Positions 38,721-51,412 of a stretch of DNA of 64,000 nt are shown in pieces. The DNA lies in NCBI GenBank assembly GCA_013397935.1, contig VZRN01000216.1, positions 1,457,955 to 1,521,954 of the forward strand, read 5' to 3'. Under the pieces are notes generated by a model that saw only the letters and a list, made by a program, of their open reading frames with translations, made no database searches and was not told the origin of the DNA. Source of the DNA: Dasyornis broadbenti. Taxonomy: Eukaryota > Chordata > Aves > Passeriformes > Dasyornithidae. Each line of letters begins with the position of its first letter. Positions within the stretch are counted from its first letter, which is position 1. The position numbers were made by a program, and so were the translations under genes.

Positions 38721-41700
38721 GAAAAGGAGGGGACATGGCTCCCCTTTGTCCCCCACCCCATTCCCGAACTCAGCACCGGTAGCCCTGGGAGCGAGTTACG
38801 GGAGAATGTCTCGCAACTTTTCGGCTGGAGGACGGGGGAAAAAGTGATAACCCTGGTTCGAAAGAGGTAAAGCCTGAAAGTTTTGATTCATCGGTTTGTA
38901 GAGGTGGGGACGGGGGGTGTTGGAAGCAGGAGGAAAAGGGTGGAGAGGGTGTTTGGGGAGGGGTGGCAAGGAGACAGAGACGGGAGGGATGGTGAAAAAG
39001 AAAGGGAGAAGAAGGCAGGAATGCAACAGGAAACTGGGAGTGAGGAGAGGGGACACAGGGCAGGGGGGAGAGGCGGGAAGGGAAGGAAAGGGAGTGAGGA
39101 GTGGGTCCCACGGATGTGGGAAGGCAGCGGGACGCTTGTCTCCCAAACCCTGCTCTGGACACCCCTCAAAGCCCCACAGGCTCTCGGCACTTCGATTTTG
39201 GGGGTGTGGAGGAAGAAAGGGAGCACTTTTTCGTAAGTGGGCAGGGGAGGGATGGCTGGAAACTGCCCACCGCCACAGCTCCAGCCTCCCTCTGTGTCCC
39301 AGCCTGTCTGCTTGGAAAAATATCCTTGTTCTACAGAGATATCACTGTATATATATATAGCAGCCAGCAGCACAGGAGTCCGATTTAGGCTCCTGCCCGG
39401 CAGTGCTCCAGGAAAGCCGAAAGAGGCCCAACCCAGCCGGCCAAGCCCCTTTCCCCCTCCCCAAAAGCCCGTCCCTGCTGGCTTTCCCCATCCCAAAGCA
39501 GTCACCCACTAGGGGAACCTCTGCCTCCCTTCCTTCGGGGAAAGGGAGTTTTTTCATCAGCCAGGAAGGCTGGGAAAGCCTTCCCGGCCACCCACAGCCA
39601 TTTCCACCCGCTCTTCCTGCTGTCGAGACCACCCCAAATTTCTCACCCTCTTTTGGAGTATGTCCCCTCTGGGGGAGGGAAGAGGCTGCTCGCAGCAGCT
39701 CTATCCAAGTCGACATCTGGATTATTTTCCCCCCCTTGCTGGTTTCCGCTCTTCCCAGCGAGCAGAACAGCTCTGGCCATTCCCAGCTAGTGGGAAACCA
39801 GTGGGAACCAGCTGAACTCGGGGGGAAATGGGGGAGGCCAGGCTGGGAGGAGTAGGAGGAGGAGGAGGTGCTGGCCGGGGGTCTCTCAAGGCAGGGGGGC
39901 TTCCCCGAGGAGGCAGGGAGGGAGCCAGAGAGAGGATGCCAGGGAAGGAGAGGTCTTGATGGGCTGTGGGCTGCGTGTGCTGGGGATTGGTGAACACAGA
40001 GAGCTGCCAGAGGGAAGCGGTGGCACCCGAACAGAGATGGGCAGGCAGAGGGGTCCCCGTGCCCAGTGGAGCAAAGGACAGCACACGGGTCACCCTTTGC
40101 CCGCAGAATCACGAGTTTGACTGGCAAGGAGGAGGCTGCTCGGGGGAAGGGGAGGGCTCAGAGGGGCAGGGAGTCACACCAGGGGCAGAAGGAAAGACAG
40201 AAAGAAAGAAAGAAAGGGGCAGGTTGGGAAGGGGAAAAGCCCAGCCAGAAAGCTGCCATCCAGGTAGGGTTGGGCACCGGCTGCTTCACTCCCTCCCTCT
40301 CTCCCTCCCTCCTCTCCCAGCGCCTGCCAGCAGGCAAGGAGAGCCAGGGGCCAGGAGCTGCTGGCTTGCTTCCCTGCGGTGACCAAGGGGCAAGGAAGGA
40401 GAAACACCTTCCTCCACCTCGCTCCCTCACTCAGACAGGCAGCAAGGCGATGCTCTCCTCCCACATCCCCCCTTTCCCTTGCCTCCCCACCCCGTTCCAA
40501 GGTGTGATGTCCCCCACAGGGGTCTGCAGGGCAGCTCTGTTGTGCAGGGGGCTTGGGATCCACCCCTCAGAGTAGCCCTGGATGGGGGCACAATCCCCAC
40601 TTTGGGTTTCTCGGGGGCTCCAATGTGCAGAGGAGAGGGAAACCTTGAGGGCTGTAGCTCACCCAATCCCCTCTACCACAGTCACGTGCTTTACTGGGAG
40701 ATTCTGGGGACAGCTCAAAGATGTGGTTGCATCTCTCTCCCTGTGGTCCCATGACCCCTGTTAGGACCACCCTGGTAGTTTCCTTCCTTCAGGGCACTCC
40801 AGGAGAGCCCTGACCCAATGGCCACGGGTGGGCTCTGCTGGAGAGAGCAAACAGCTCCCTAAGCTGTCCCCTCACCTCAAATCTGCCCCATGCCTGGTTT
40901 GTCCGGGCTGTGAGGCAGCGCTGCGTGGCCTCTGCGGGCAGGAGGAAAACATGAGATGAGCCATGGAGCTGGGGGCCTGCAGGACCCCAACCTGCCACCA
41001 TCCTGTCCCTGCTGCCCCCCCAGGAGGCCACTGCCACCGCGGGGAGGCAGCCAATGGTGCCGGGCCCTGCTGGGGGAGGTTTGTTTTTCCTTCCCCAGTC
41101 ATTAACCCCTGGCAGATAAGAGGGGCCCCGGGTGAGCAAACAAGGCCAGGGCAAAGCAAAAAACACATCTAGCCAGACAGGAAAGCAATTTCATGCCCAG
41201 GACTTCCCTTCACCAGAGCCTTTGCCATCCTGGCACTGCCTGGCTGCTTCATGGATGAGCTGGAGAGTGACTCTGGGACCTGCCTGAGTGCAGGGATCTG
41301 CCCAGCACCCAGGGACCCAGCCAGTGAAGGACAAACAAAGCAATATACAAATATTGCATTTCTGCTTCCCACCACTCCTCCCCGAGAAGCACATGGGCCC
41401 CAGGCCTCACCCTCTCCTCAAGGGTTCATCTGAATAGCAAAAAGGAGGGAGAGGTTTCTCGCCCCAGGAGCTGGGGCAGCCAGGCAGGGCACTGCTCTGG
41501 GAGGAGGTTCTGCCTCGGAGGGAAATGCTCAGCCTGTGCTGTGGCTCTGACAAAGCTGCTTTGCAAACGGGAAACTGAGGCAGGTCAGCAAGGTGAGGGG
41601 AGAGCATGTGTTTTCGGAGGAAAGCCTTTTGCTTCCTCCCCAGGAGGAGGGGGAAGCCAGTAGTGACCCCCCCTCTGCCTTTAACATCCCCAGCCAGTTC

Positions 41701-42175
41701 TGTGGGTGCAGCCAAAGTTGTTGGGAAAATCCTGTCCAAGGGTTTCACTGTTCCTCTTGCCTTGTTTAGGTGGCCAGCGAGGTGACCGATGCACTTGCCC
41801 TGCCAGTCCACCCGAAGCTCTCATCGCTGCCTGCTGCCCCATCCATGATTGGCTCCCACTCACCCAGCGGCAGCAGAAAACGGGGGATTAACCTCTAAAT
41901 CCACAACAAGACGCAGCTCCCAGGGACCTCTGCAGAACCGGGGCTGACCCAGACACCCCCTGGGGACATCTCTGTGCCACCACCGCCCTCACCACCGAGG
42001 ACGTGATTCCATGAGCGCCACGTAGCGGGGGGCCACAGTGACGCGAGCTGAACCCCGAGAGCATCAGAGCAGAAGCGATGGGGAGCCTGGGGATGTGACA
42101 GACCACCCCAGTGCTGGAAGCCTGCTGAGGGCTGAGTTTTTGGAGCTTTCCCAAAGGCAGGCCGAAGGGTGCAAC

Positions 42176-44420
42176 ATGAGCCTGGGGAAGCTGCCGGTGC
42201 TCAGCTGGGTGTCGGGCTCCCACGGCAAGCGGCGGCTGAAGTCGGAGCTGACACCAGACATGATCAGCCCGCCGCTGGGCGACTTCCGGCACACCATGCA
42301 CGTGGGGCGCGGCGGCGACGTCTTCGGGGACACCTCTTTCCTGAGCAACCACGGCGGGACTGACACCGCCAAGCCCGACAACTTCTTCGCCCGGACGCTG
42401 CGCCACGTCCGCCGGACGCCGCTGAAGAGACGGGGCAGCGGGGGCCAGGCGGGGGCCTCGCCCGCCCCGCCCGCCATCTCGCCCATCATCAAGAACGCCG
42501 TGTCGCTGCCGCAGCTCAACGAGGGCATGTACGACGGTGGTGGTGGTGGTGGAGGCCGGGGTTTGACCAGCAAGTTCTCCTTCAAAAGTGCCTCCAACAG
42601 CTTCTCCAAAACACACCAGGCCTACGGTGAGTGAAGCGCGAGGGAAAGGCTGGCGCCCGGGTACTGAGCGTCCTCTGCAGCTCTTCTCCATTGCTCCATG
42701 CCTCAGTTTCCTCTCCAGTGAGGGACTTCAGGCTCTCAGGAGAGATGGGAGATTTAAGACTGCCCAGTCTTGGCAATCCCTGCGAGCAGATAATGCTAAC
42801 CTTTCTCTGAGCCGTGGTCCTTGCTCCTGCCCTTGGAGGGTCTCCTCCCAGGGTGTCCCTCGGCGTGGGGTAGGGTTGGTTTCTCCATTTCTCCCCCTCT
42901 CCCACAGCCCCACACAGCTGGCAGCCTGTGTGGAGCAGCTGCAAGGGAATGCCCCCAGCCCTACACCTTTCCCATGAGCAGCCTCCCTGAAGGTGCTGGG
43001 ACAGTGGAGCAATTCCCACTCCAAGGTTATGAGGTCAAGGGCAACCCATGGCACAGCCTTCCCCACCTCCACACAGATGCTCCAGGCCTGTCCCTGGCTG
43101 TGCCAACCTCTCCATCTCCACGTGCTGCTCCTCAGGGATTCCATCCACCCTTCTCCAGCCACGGTGCCCTTTGGGGAAGGGTTGTGGGAAGGCCAGGCTG
43201 GGCCAGGCCAGGCCAGGCCAGCTGTGTGGCTCCTCTCCAGCCTCACAGCCCTGGGCTGCGGCTCAGCTCTTCCCCAGGCAGGGAGGTGTGGAGCAGAAGG
43301 TCTCCGGGTGGGGTTGGACCGGGGGCCTGCAGTAGCCGGGGGAGGTGGCTGGGCTGAGGCAATGCTGCCATCTCCTGGTCTCACCTGCCCGGCTCAGCCC
43401 CCACTGCCGTCTCACCGAGCCCAGAGCCCACCTGGAGACCCTGTGCAGTAACTCTGCAGATGTCCACAGAGACACTGTCCTGTCCTTTAGAGGCCAGTGC
43501 CAGTGACAGGAGTGTGACCTGAGCCACTTTGGCAGCAGTGTCCCTTATCCTCACAGAAGTAAGTCAGGCTTCCCCCCACCAAGCCGTTCCCTCGCCTCAC
43601 CAGCCATACCCTCTGCCTCACAGGGCTGGAGTCCGGATTCTGTACCATCCCTCGCGTCCCTCGCTTGGAAAAGGCCCAAGAGAGCACCTTCCCCGGGGAA
43701 GATGAGCTGGATCGCTCCGACTCCCTGCTGTCCTTCCGCCTGGACCTGGGGCCCTCCCTGATGAGCGAGCTCCTGCAGGTGATGAGCTTTGAAACCAACG
43801 GCACCGAGCTGGGGGAGGACGGCCCACACCTCCTGTGTGATGAGGGGACCAAGGACAGGGTCCCTCCAGCAGTGGGTGCATCCCACGAAGAGGACAAGGC
43901 CACATCCAGCTTGTGGGAGCACTCCAGGCAGAGCAACATGTCGGGGGCCAGCTCGCTGCCGGGGCTGCCGGTCCATGCCAACGGAGAGGCCCACGCCATT
44001 GAAGGCGCTGCAGGGAACTCTGTCTGGGCTGTGGGGCCAGGGGCAGCACCCAGAGGGGCCCTGTGGAACGACTGCACCATCGAGGCTGGAGAGTTTGACC
44101 GAGCCACCCAGGTCCTGGCTCGTCATTACGGGGGGACCAGCACCCCACGGAGCTCGGAGGAGGGCGAGGGTCCCCGGCAGGCCCGGACACAGACCCTGTG
44201 GGAGAGCCCCAGCAGCAGCTTGTGGGGGTCACAAGTGACAAGTGGTCGGTCCCCCGAGGCCAGCTGGAACCAAGGAGAGGAGGAGGAGGAGGAGGAGGAG
44301 GAGGAGGAGACCAAGCTCTCCAGCCTGCAGGAAAGCTACAGTGGTGCCCGAGGGGGCCGCAGCAATTCCTTCGAGTATGTGGATGATGAGGAAGAAGAGG
44401 ACGATGAAGTCAAGGTGTGA
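42176..44420 (+). CDS. CDC42EP1: CDC42 effector protein 1 (BORG5/MSE55), complete
   Basis: This protein binds GTP-Cdc42 and directs septin and actin organisation at the cell cortex. Two coding exons, 42176-42626 and 43624-44420, join in phase 1 to give 415 aa. Residues 30-44 are a perfect CRIB motif, ISPPLGDFRHTMHVG, followed by the BORG signature RGGDVFGDTSFLSNHGG. Further family blocks are PAPPAISPIIKNAVSLPQLN, LESGFCTIPR, SDSLLSFRLDLGPSLMSELL and an acidic C terminus ending EEEEDDEVKV, nearly the same as human. The ATG at 42176 starts MSLGKL; human has a further 12 residues upstream, but no in-frame ATG is available here. A (GAG)n run at 44278-44310 encodes about ten consecutive Glu. The human PA-A/T-ANP hexapeptide repeats are absent. 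CDC42EP1 rather than another BORG is supported by both sequence and synteny. Confidence 0.96.
42627..43623 (+). other. CDC42EP1: CDC42EP1 intron between coding exons
   Basis: The intron has a strong donor (TACG|GTGAGT) and an acceptor after CCTCTGCCTCACAG. It contains a short GGCCA pentamer array at about 43197-43222. Nothing else was seen in it. Confidence 0.85.
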
Positions 44421-46030
44421 AGGGCCATCCCTGCCATCACAGGCCCCACCAGAGACACTGGTGCCGGGGCCTTTGCCTTCCTCCCTGTGCCCCACCCCCT
44501 GGTGCCAGCGTCACTGGCAGAGCCAGTGGGTGACCTCCTGGCCAAGGGAGGCACTGGAAAGGGGCAGGAGGAGAGCCCAGCTCCTGGGGGGCTCCCCGGG
44601 GCTGGGCCAGGCTGCTGCACAGGGCAGCAGAGCCAGGCAGAGCACCCCTTCTCCAGCCTCACGGCCATCAGACACCAAAGGAACATTCCCAAGTGCCAAA
44701 GGAACCCCAAATCCTTCCCACCCCATCCCATGGTCCCCAGCACCCTGTCTCTCAACCCTCAGCCTGGCCCCACCAGCATGTCAGGGGACACACCCCAACC
44801 CTTCCCTGACATCCCCAGCCATCCTCTGCACTGGCACCCCTGCCTTCCCAGAGATATTCCCACCGACAGCTCTGGCACGTAGGGGTGGGGATCTCCCCAG
44901 CTCCAGCTGGTGCCAGACCCTTCAGCACAGTGCATCCAGCAACAGGGGGAGGCCAGCTGGGGTCCCAAGGGGCAGGCAAACCCCACGGAGCTGAGCTTTC
45001 TCTTTCCCCCTCCCCTCCCAAAAGCCGTGTGCTCAGTGTTCAGGAGGTGAGAGCATGCACAGAGATAATCAGGAATCTTTCCGCTTGCCTCCTGCTGCTG
45101 GGCATCACTTAGGACAGCTTCCTTCCTGACCCCCACTCCTCTCCGCAATTGAGAGGGGAGAAACCTCTTGGCTGGCTGGCGGCAAAGGCAGGTGATCAAG
45201 TCACCAAATTTTTAGGGCAGTTCAGGCCCTAAAAATCCCTTCTTTTCCCCGTGCCTCAAAACAAGCTGGGCATTGCATCCTCAGCAGCCACGAGGATGGT
45301 GGCACACTTTGTGTCTCCATCCTTGTCCCCTCCCCATTCCCCACACCCATGCCCCTCTTTCCAGTGCCCTCCTTCCCCAGGGTGATGTGGCCCATGGCTC
45401 ATGTCCCTGGCCGAGTGGCCCTGGGTGACACAGCCACCCTGGAATGAGCTGCTCCCCACGCTGCCCCGCGTGCAGGCCGGCCCTCACAGAAGCGCCTTTG
45501 TGCCGGGGTGTGGAGCCCACATGCTCGGGGGCTGAGGTCAGGAGGGACCCTCACAGGACCCCCCTTGTTCTCTGGGGCAGGAGGGGGTGTGCAGTGGCCA
45601 TGGCTGCAAGGCTCTGCTCCCACACAGCTCACCCAGCACCCGGCTGCTTCTGCCAGGGAGCTCTTCAGAGCAGGATAAAGAGCTCCATGGAAGTGCCACC
45701 TGCAGCCAGGCCACCAAGGTTAAGGGCAAACCCATGTTCTCCAGCCTCCCCAAAGGGCTGCCTCATGCCAGCACCAGCAGCAAGCCAGGGCAGGCACCAG
45801 CTTCAGGAAGTCCCCAGGTCTGGCCACTGGCACCCAGCAGGATCAGCCTTATCCTCCCTTGCACCTTCCAGGGTGGGGACCTGGGCTCTCAGGACAAGCT
45901 CCCCTCTGCTTCCCAGACCATAACACAAGACCAAAGACCCATGTCTGTGGAATTACCCTTTCTGCCTCCCCTCTGTATCCCGTGCACTTATTATTGTCCT
46001 TATTAAAACAGTTTTGATACTAACTTCTCT
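44421..46030 (+). other. CDC42EP1: CDC42EP1 3' UTR (inferred) with ATTAAA polyadenylation signal
   Basis: No gene is visible between the CDC42EP1 stop and an ATTAAA at 46002-46007, which is followed by a T/G-rich stretch (GTTTTGATACTAAC). The most economical reading is a 1.6-kb 3' UTR. Open frames within it are not conserved proteins that I know. Confidence 0.5.
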
Positions 46031-46896
46031 GGCGTGTCCCCTTGGCTGCTGTGACATTATTGCCTTCCTTGCTGTGTCTGCTGGAGCCCCAGCCACCAAC
46101 CCCTCCATCCTGGACAGCGAGGAAGTGGAGAGGGAGGGCAAGGGCGCTGCCACCTTGCCTTGGACCAGGGTCTCTGTAAGATGTTCCTTCATTCTGCTTT
46201 CCTCCCACCCAGCCTAAAGTGCCCCAAGGCTTGCTGTCACACACCAGTCTCACTTTAGGCTGGTGAGACACTTTTCAATTAGACCAGCAGCATGAAATAA
46301 TCAGGACCATTTGCTGTGCAAGGAGGTACCGAGCCACATAACTCAGCCCAGATCCCACTGCCTCCCATCTCATTTTGGCTGAGAAGGATCCTCTGTGGAA
46401 ATGTCAGAGTAATGGCTAACCTGAGTGGAATGTGCCTGCAGATAAGGTGAGCTAGAAGGGAAAGTTGGAGACAGCCCCTTTTCTACGGCAGGAACTGGCT
46501 GGGGGCACACCTGTGCTGCCTTTCCCATGCCACCCAATGTTTAATTGCATACTTTTGTGGCACCAAATGCCACATCAAATGCCACTTCATTCACATTTAT
46601 GTCTTCCTTCCCATTCCTCTGTTCCTCATTCCCGAAAGCTGGGAGAAATGGGGTATTGTGAAAAGATTGCACAACCATTTCCTCAGCAATCATGTCATGT
46701 CCTCATCCTGAACCCCACCTACACCCTGCTTCGGCCTACCTGCTATCCCTTCAACCCCACTGCCTGTTCCCACCTGGAAAGTACCTGGTATTACCCAACA
46801 ATTCTTTCCCGTTGGTGGGATAACCTTGGCCTTTGCCAGTGGCTTCTCACAGAAGACAAAGCAGCTGGAACAAGCAGTCTTCCACTGGCTTGGGTG
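46031..46896. other. Spacer between convergent CDC42EP1 and LGALS2
   Basis: The two genes face each other and their predicted transcript ends are less than 1 kb apart. I see no gene, RNA or repeat in the spacer. Confidence 0.6.
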
Positions 46897-46902
46897 TTTA
46901 TT
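46897..46902 (-). terminator. LGALS2: LGALS2 polyadenylation signal (AATAAA)
   Basis: A canonical AATAAA on the minus strand lies only about 20 bases beyond the LGALS2 stop codon (46924-46926). This implies a very short 3' UTR, in keeping with the compact galectin transcripts. Confidence 0.75.
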
Positions 46903-46923
46903 AGAGCCAGGAAGCTGTGCCCA

Positions 46924-49062
46924 TCAGAACAGCTTGAGGGAGATCATCTTGAAGCCTCCTGCGATGTTCATGTAGTTGATCTTGCGGTAGCAGTGCCGGA
47001 TGGGGAAATGCACCTCGTGCCCATCCAGCAGCTTCACGCAGAATTTGTCTGGCAGCATTTGAATGAAAAACTGGGAGAAGAGAGAGGGAGAAGGGCAGGA
47101 CTTGGGGCAAAGAGAGGATTCAGATACCTAGGCAAAAAGCCTGACTCCTACATGAGAGGGTCAGGCCTGGCCACTACAACCTTAGCAAGGTGCTGGGGGT
47201 TGAGGTGAGGGTGATTCAGGGAATGAGCAGTTGATCTCAAGGGTCTAAGCAGGAACACAAACTGTGACTGGGGACAGGATCTCTCCTGAGGCTGCTTCAG
47301 CTGCTCAGACTGTAAACCTAAGTATATCTTTACATGTGTTTATACATCCTGTGGAATGGGTACACCACAGCTCCACTCTGAACAGCACAGAATAAACCTG
47401 GCCCCGCCAGTGCCCTCAGCAGCTCGCCAGGACCCGGAAAAAGGAGCTTTGCTGATAAACATGCACAAGCAGATAGGACAAGAATGCATCACTGATCATT
47501 GCAAAATGAAAGCAATGTTCCCCAAAGCCATCAGCTCACCGCCCCTTCCCCAAGAGCCAGTCATGTGGGAGGAAACAAGCTTTCTCTCCACAGCTGTAGG
47601 AACTGGGCTTCTCCTAAATGCAGCCCTGTTAATGATTTGGGACATCAGATGGGGTGAGGCGGCAACTAGGACAGCATCCCCGGCAGGAAGGGAGAAAGGA
47701 CAGATTGGCAGCGTGGATCCAGGGGTAATGAGGACAGAAGAGTTGATGGAGACACTTTTGGACATTGCTCCAAGCTCTAGGTTGCCTTCAAGCCTGTGTT
47801 TACACAGGAGGGAGGGAAAGACATAAGGTAGACAGCAGCAAGATCCTGCCCCTTGGAGACTCCCTCTACTTTCATACATGCCCAGGTACACTCACCTGCT
47901 GGGCAGGTAGCGGGGCCAGGGAGCACTTCCAAAGTGTGGGACAGACAGGACTCACATAAAGTTCCCAGAACCAGAATTTGAAGGTTTGAAGGAGGAGGGG
48001 AAATGGCAAACAGGACCAAAAGCCCAGAGGATGAGGGACCATTGTGAGGGAGCAGGAGGGATTGGGTGGGACTGGGAGAACTATAGGATGGTAATCTGCT
48101 CACCAGGGCCTTCCCCTCACCACACAAACCCCGCAACATCCTCACCTTGACAGTGGAGCCCTTGCAGAAAGGGAAGTGGCTGTCACGATGCTCCGTCTGC
48201 CAGGCATCGGAGCACTTGGAGTTACAGACAATGACGGACTCGTTGAAGCGCGGATTGAAGTGAAGCGCCAGATCTCTGGAGCTGCAGCCAAGATTGATGC
48301 TGAAGCTGTAAATGGGCAGGAGGAAAGTCACGTGCATGGACAGGAGAGGGTCTTGGAAGATCCAGCACGCATCTCTGCCCCCAGTTCCTCCATCAGTGTC
48401 GCAGGTGGCATGACAACGTCCTGTTTTGTATTTGGCACCCTTGGAAAATCACCTCCCTCTACAGCCCACCTTCAACCCTGGCTAGTCAAGGTGGTTTTCT
48501 TTGTACTTACCCAACAGCATCAGCAAATATTTTGCCCTTCACTTTCAGGATGCTCCCAGGCTTCATATCGAGGTTTAAGACTTCAAAATTTCCCTAAGGC
48601 AGAGAAAAATAGTCAGTGGGGCTCCTTCAGCCACTGACTTGCCACTGCAAGTGAGAGAGCGCTGCTTGGAGGGGTCCCACCCAGCAGAACAGCCACTGCT
48701 CTCAGCTGGTGCCCCTGTCGTGACCAAACCCCTCCACGCTGCAGGTCTTGCATGAACTTCTCATTCAGTGAGAGACTTGTGTGCTGGGCGAAGCCCGCAG
48801 GAGAGCAGAGATATCAGGGAGAGGAAATAAAACCAGGCTTGTTTCATTTCCCTCAGGCTCAGCAGGAGGAAAAGAAAGCAGGACAGCAGAGATACAAAGA
48901 GGGTTAAAGCACAGGGGCACTACCCCAGGTTTGGTGCAAAGATGATGCTGCCCAAAAAATGCAGGTGGTGGGAATGGCTGTGATTTGCGGGTCTCTCACT
49001 CAGCCTCGCTGAGCTGAGGGCCCTGGGTGACAGCGGACAGGAGCAGCAGCGCTTACAGGCAT
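46924..49062 (-). CDS. LGALS2: Galectin-2, beta-galactoside-binding lectin, complete
   Basis: Galectin-2 is a small prototype galectin that forms homodimers and is exported without a signal peptide. Four coding exons, 49057-49062, 48511-48593, 48146-48305 and 46924-47070, join in phase to give 131 aa (human 132). This 6-83-160-147 pattern is the classic galectin gene structure. Sugar-binding residues are all present: H45, N47 and R49 in LHFNPRF, N58 in VIVCNSK, and W65, E68, R70 in WQTEHR. Strand signatures are INLG, KFFIQMLPDKFCVKLLDGHE, VHFPIR and GGFKMISLKLF. The start is the ATG at 49062 (MP, split by the first intron). The protein has six cysteines (37, 57, 61, 77, 94, 110), more than I recall for human galectin-2. 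Galectin-2 rather than galectin-1 is supported by its position between CDC42EP1 and GGA1. Confidence 0.94.
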
Positions 49063-51412
49063 CTTCTTCAGAGGGCAGAGGAGCCTGGCAGGGAGACAGC
49101 AGCAGTTTAGCTCCGCAATGCTCTGCACAGAGGACCTTACACCCCTAGATTTGCCTGTGGCTCACACATTAACGTGAGCCCTGCCTCTGCAAGGCTCCCG
49201 CAGCTGCTATGGAGCCAGGAGACTTTGATCCAAAGAAAAAGCTTCCATGTGTACACTTCTCAGGGATGCCAGGAAACACAAGCAAGTCCCAGCCTCCTTG
49301 GTGGGCTCCCAGTGGAACGGCCATCACACACAGCCCTGAGGGGTGCTACTTCACACGTCACACAGGACAAACACCTTCCCAGCTGGCCATGGGGCTGTGA
49401 TCACCACGCTCACTTCTGTCCCACGTGCAACAGCTCAGCCGAAAGAACATCCCAGCTCCTTCCTTTTGTGGCAAGGGGCAGCTCCAAAATCCACACCAAA
49501 ACGGTCTCCACCATCCTTCCCCACAGTGCTCCGAGGAAGGGCTCAAAGGGGCGTGGAGGAGAGGACAACCAACACATCCCCTCTCGATGGCACGAGCTGT
49601 GAGCAGTCCTTTGCAGGAGTGACACAGTGGCACCCAAGCTCCTTCCCTCCTTGTGGCTCTAGATTCAGCCTCAGCTGTGTGGATTGCAACAGCAACACGT
49701 GGGAGCTCTCTGCAAGATCCAAGCCCCATCTGGAGCCAGACTTTGTAGCTGGAGGAGCCACACGCGTCAGGTTCAATAGGCCCAGGCTCCCCAACCCTCG
49801 GACATGGGGATGCTGCCCTCACAGGGGAGTATCGCCCCTGCTGTCTCCTTCCCAGGGAAGAGCTACGATACAAGTCAGCAGACAGCGCCCCTGATTTGTA
49901 AGACTCCAAAAATCAAGTGGGAAAGGGAGAAAGAGGAGGAGGTGAAGGCTCAGGAGATCAGCAATCCCTCAGCCCCCCATCCCAAGCCCTGCAGAGAGCA
50001 CCTGAGTGCAGCCATCCTGCTGGGAGACAGCTTCTGCCCTTCCCTACAGCACCCTGAAGAAAGGAGAAGTGGGTGCTGAACACCCTGGAGGTGTTTCCCA
50101 CGAGCAAGGGGTCATGAAGTCCAGCAGGCTTGGGAAATTTGTTTGCTGTTGGTGAACCCTGAGCGTGGCACCGGCAGGAAGCAGCGCTGGGGACGGTGTT
50201 TGCTGGCTTTGGGTCTCTTTCCCACCACGCTGCCGTGTCCAGGGCACAGCTGAACAACACCTTCACATCACACTGTTCCCCCACAGCCATCCCAGAGGCC
50301 TGGGTTCCCTTCTCAAAATATCAGAGCAAAATTGAATGGCTGGCTAAATTGCACAGTAACTTGCTTTTTATCTAGGGAGTAAGGATTTACTCTCTGGAGG
50401 GTATCCTGGGTATTCCACAGTCTTAGTGACAATACCCATGAGAAGGGGGTCTTCTATGGATTCAGGCAAAAGCAAACAAGCAGTGATTGCTTATTTTCAT
50501 TAAGCATAAACGTATTAAACCAAGGTACATCTTTCCAACACAGTTTATAAATGCCCTACTTGTTAACCTTCATTACTTGGTAAATTTATAAACAAAACTC
50601 ACAGATCCCTACACAAATTTTAAAAACCCAAAACACAGCACACACAAAAGCTAAAAATCCCTGTGGATGCTCAGAGGTGGAACAGGAGAATCCTCAGCTC
50701 TAGGTGCAGCTTCCAGGTAACCATTTTTCCTTCGGTCTCCCTCACAGGGAGACAATCTGGGCACAGCCAGGCAGGAGAAAGCAGAGGGACAGTAAAAGTA
50801 ACAGTAAAAATCTGGTCAATCTCCCTCAGAGGGAGACAGTGCCCGCCAGGTGGGAAGAACAGTGAAAGGTGGGAACTGTTAAACCGCGCTTTGGGTGAGA
50901 GAATGGTGATGCCAATTAAATTGTTACAATTCACTGTAAAGTCCTCTGCCCAAATTAAGGTGCAAAGGAGAAAAAATGCCAGTTCAACAATGCCAACCTT
51001 ATTTTACAGAATTCATTTTGTATGGGAAAGAGAAAGAGAGAGAGAAAGAGAGGAGGGGAAAAGGAGAGATAGCGCAAGTAGAAGATATTCACCGCCATGG
51101 ATCCAGCAGCGTCCTGTTGGTCCTTCAGTGCCTTGGGCTTCTTGATGGTGGGGTCTCAACTGGTTCATTTTATTCCCTGTGTGACTTCCATGCAGTCCTT
51201 ATTTGGGTAAAAAAGCAGAGTAGGAGTGACTTTCTATTCCCCATTAGCACGTGGGGTAAGATTAAGCATGGTTCTGCCATAACACAAACTCGGATCTTAA
51301 TTTGATGGTCAGCAGGGCTCTGTTCTGGGAATTGTGTGAGACAATTTCCTCAAAAACCAAGTGTCCCATTTGTGACACCACTTCTCGCACTTGCACAGCT
51401 GATCAGCTTGAG

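Larger units (their letters stand above)
25701..42175. other. CARD10-CDC42EP1 intergenic interval (divergent promoters)
   Basis: CARD10 and CDC42EP1 point away from each other, so this 16-kb interval must contain regulatory DNA for both and probably a non-coding first exon of CDC42EP1. I see no protein gene in it. Notable contents: a probable false duplication (28218-28665), a CR1 (30648-30872), a dispersed duplicate pair (35957-36117 and 37998-38161), GC-rich patches at 36.9-37.2 and 38.4-38.7 kb, and a short TATATATATATA run at about 39347. The long open frames here, such as 31246-32136 and 37727-38776, look like chance products of high GC. Confidence 0.6.

Noticed and set aside
37727..38776. 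349-codon minus-strand open frame
   Set aside because: It is in a GC-rich region where stop codons are rare. It covers a duplicated non-coding segment, has no recognisable domain, and shows low-complexity Pro/Gly/Ser/Arg content.
42038..42175. N-terminal extension of CDC42EP1
   Set aside because: The frame is open upstream, but it begins at GTG with no in-frame ATG, and its residues do not match the human extension.
42064..42609. 181-codon minus-strand open frame
   Set aside because: It is the antisense shadow of CDC42EP1 exon 1.
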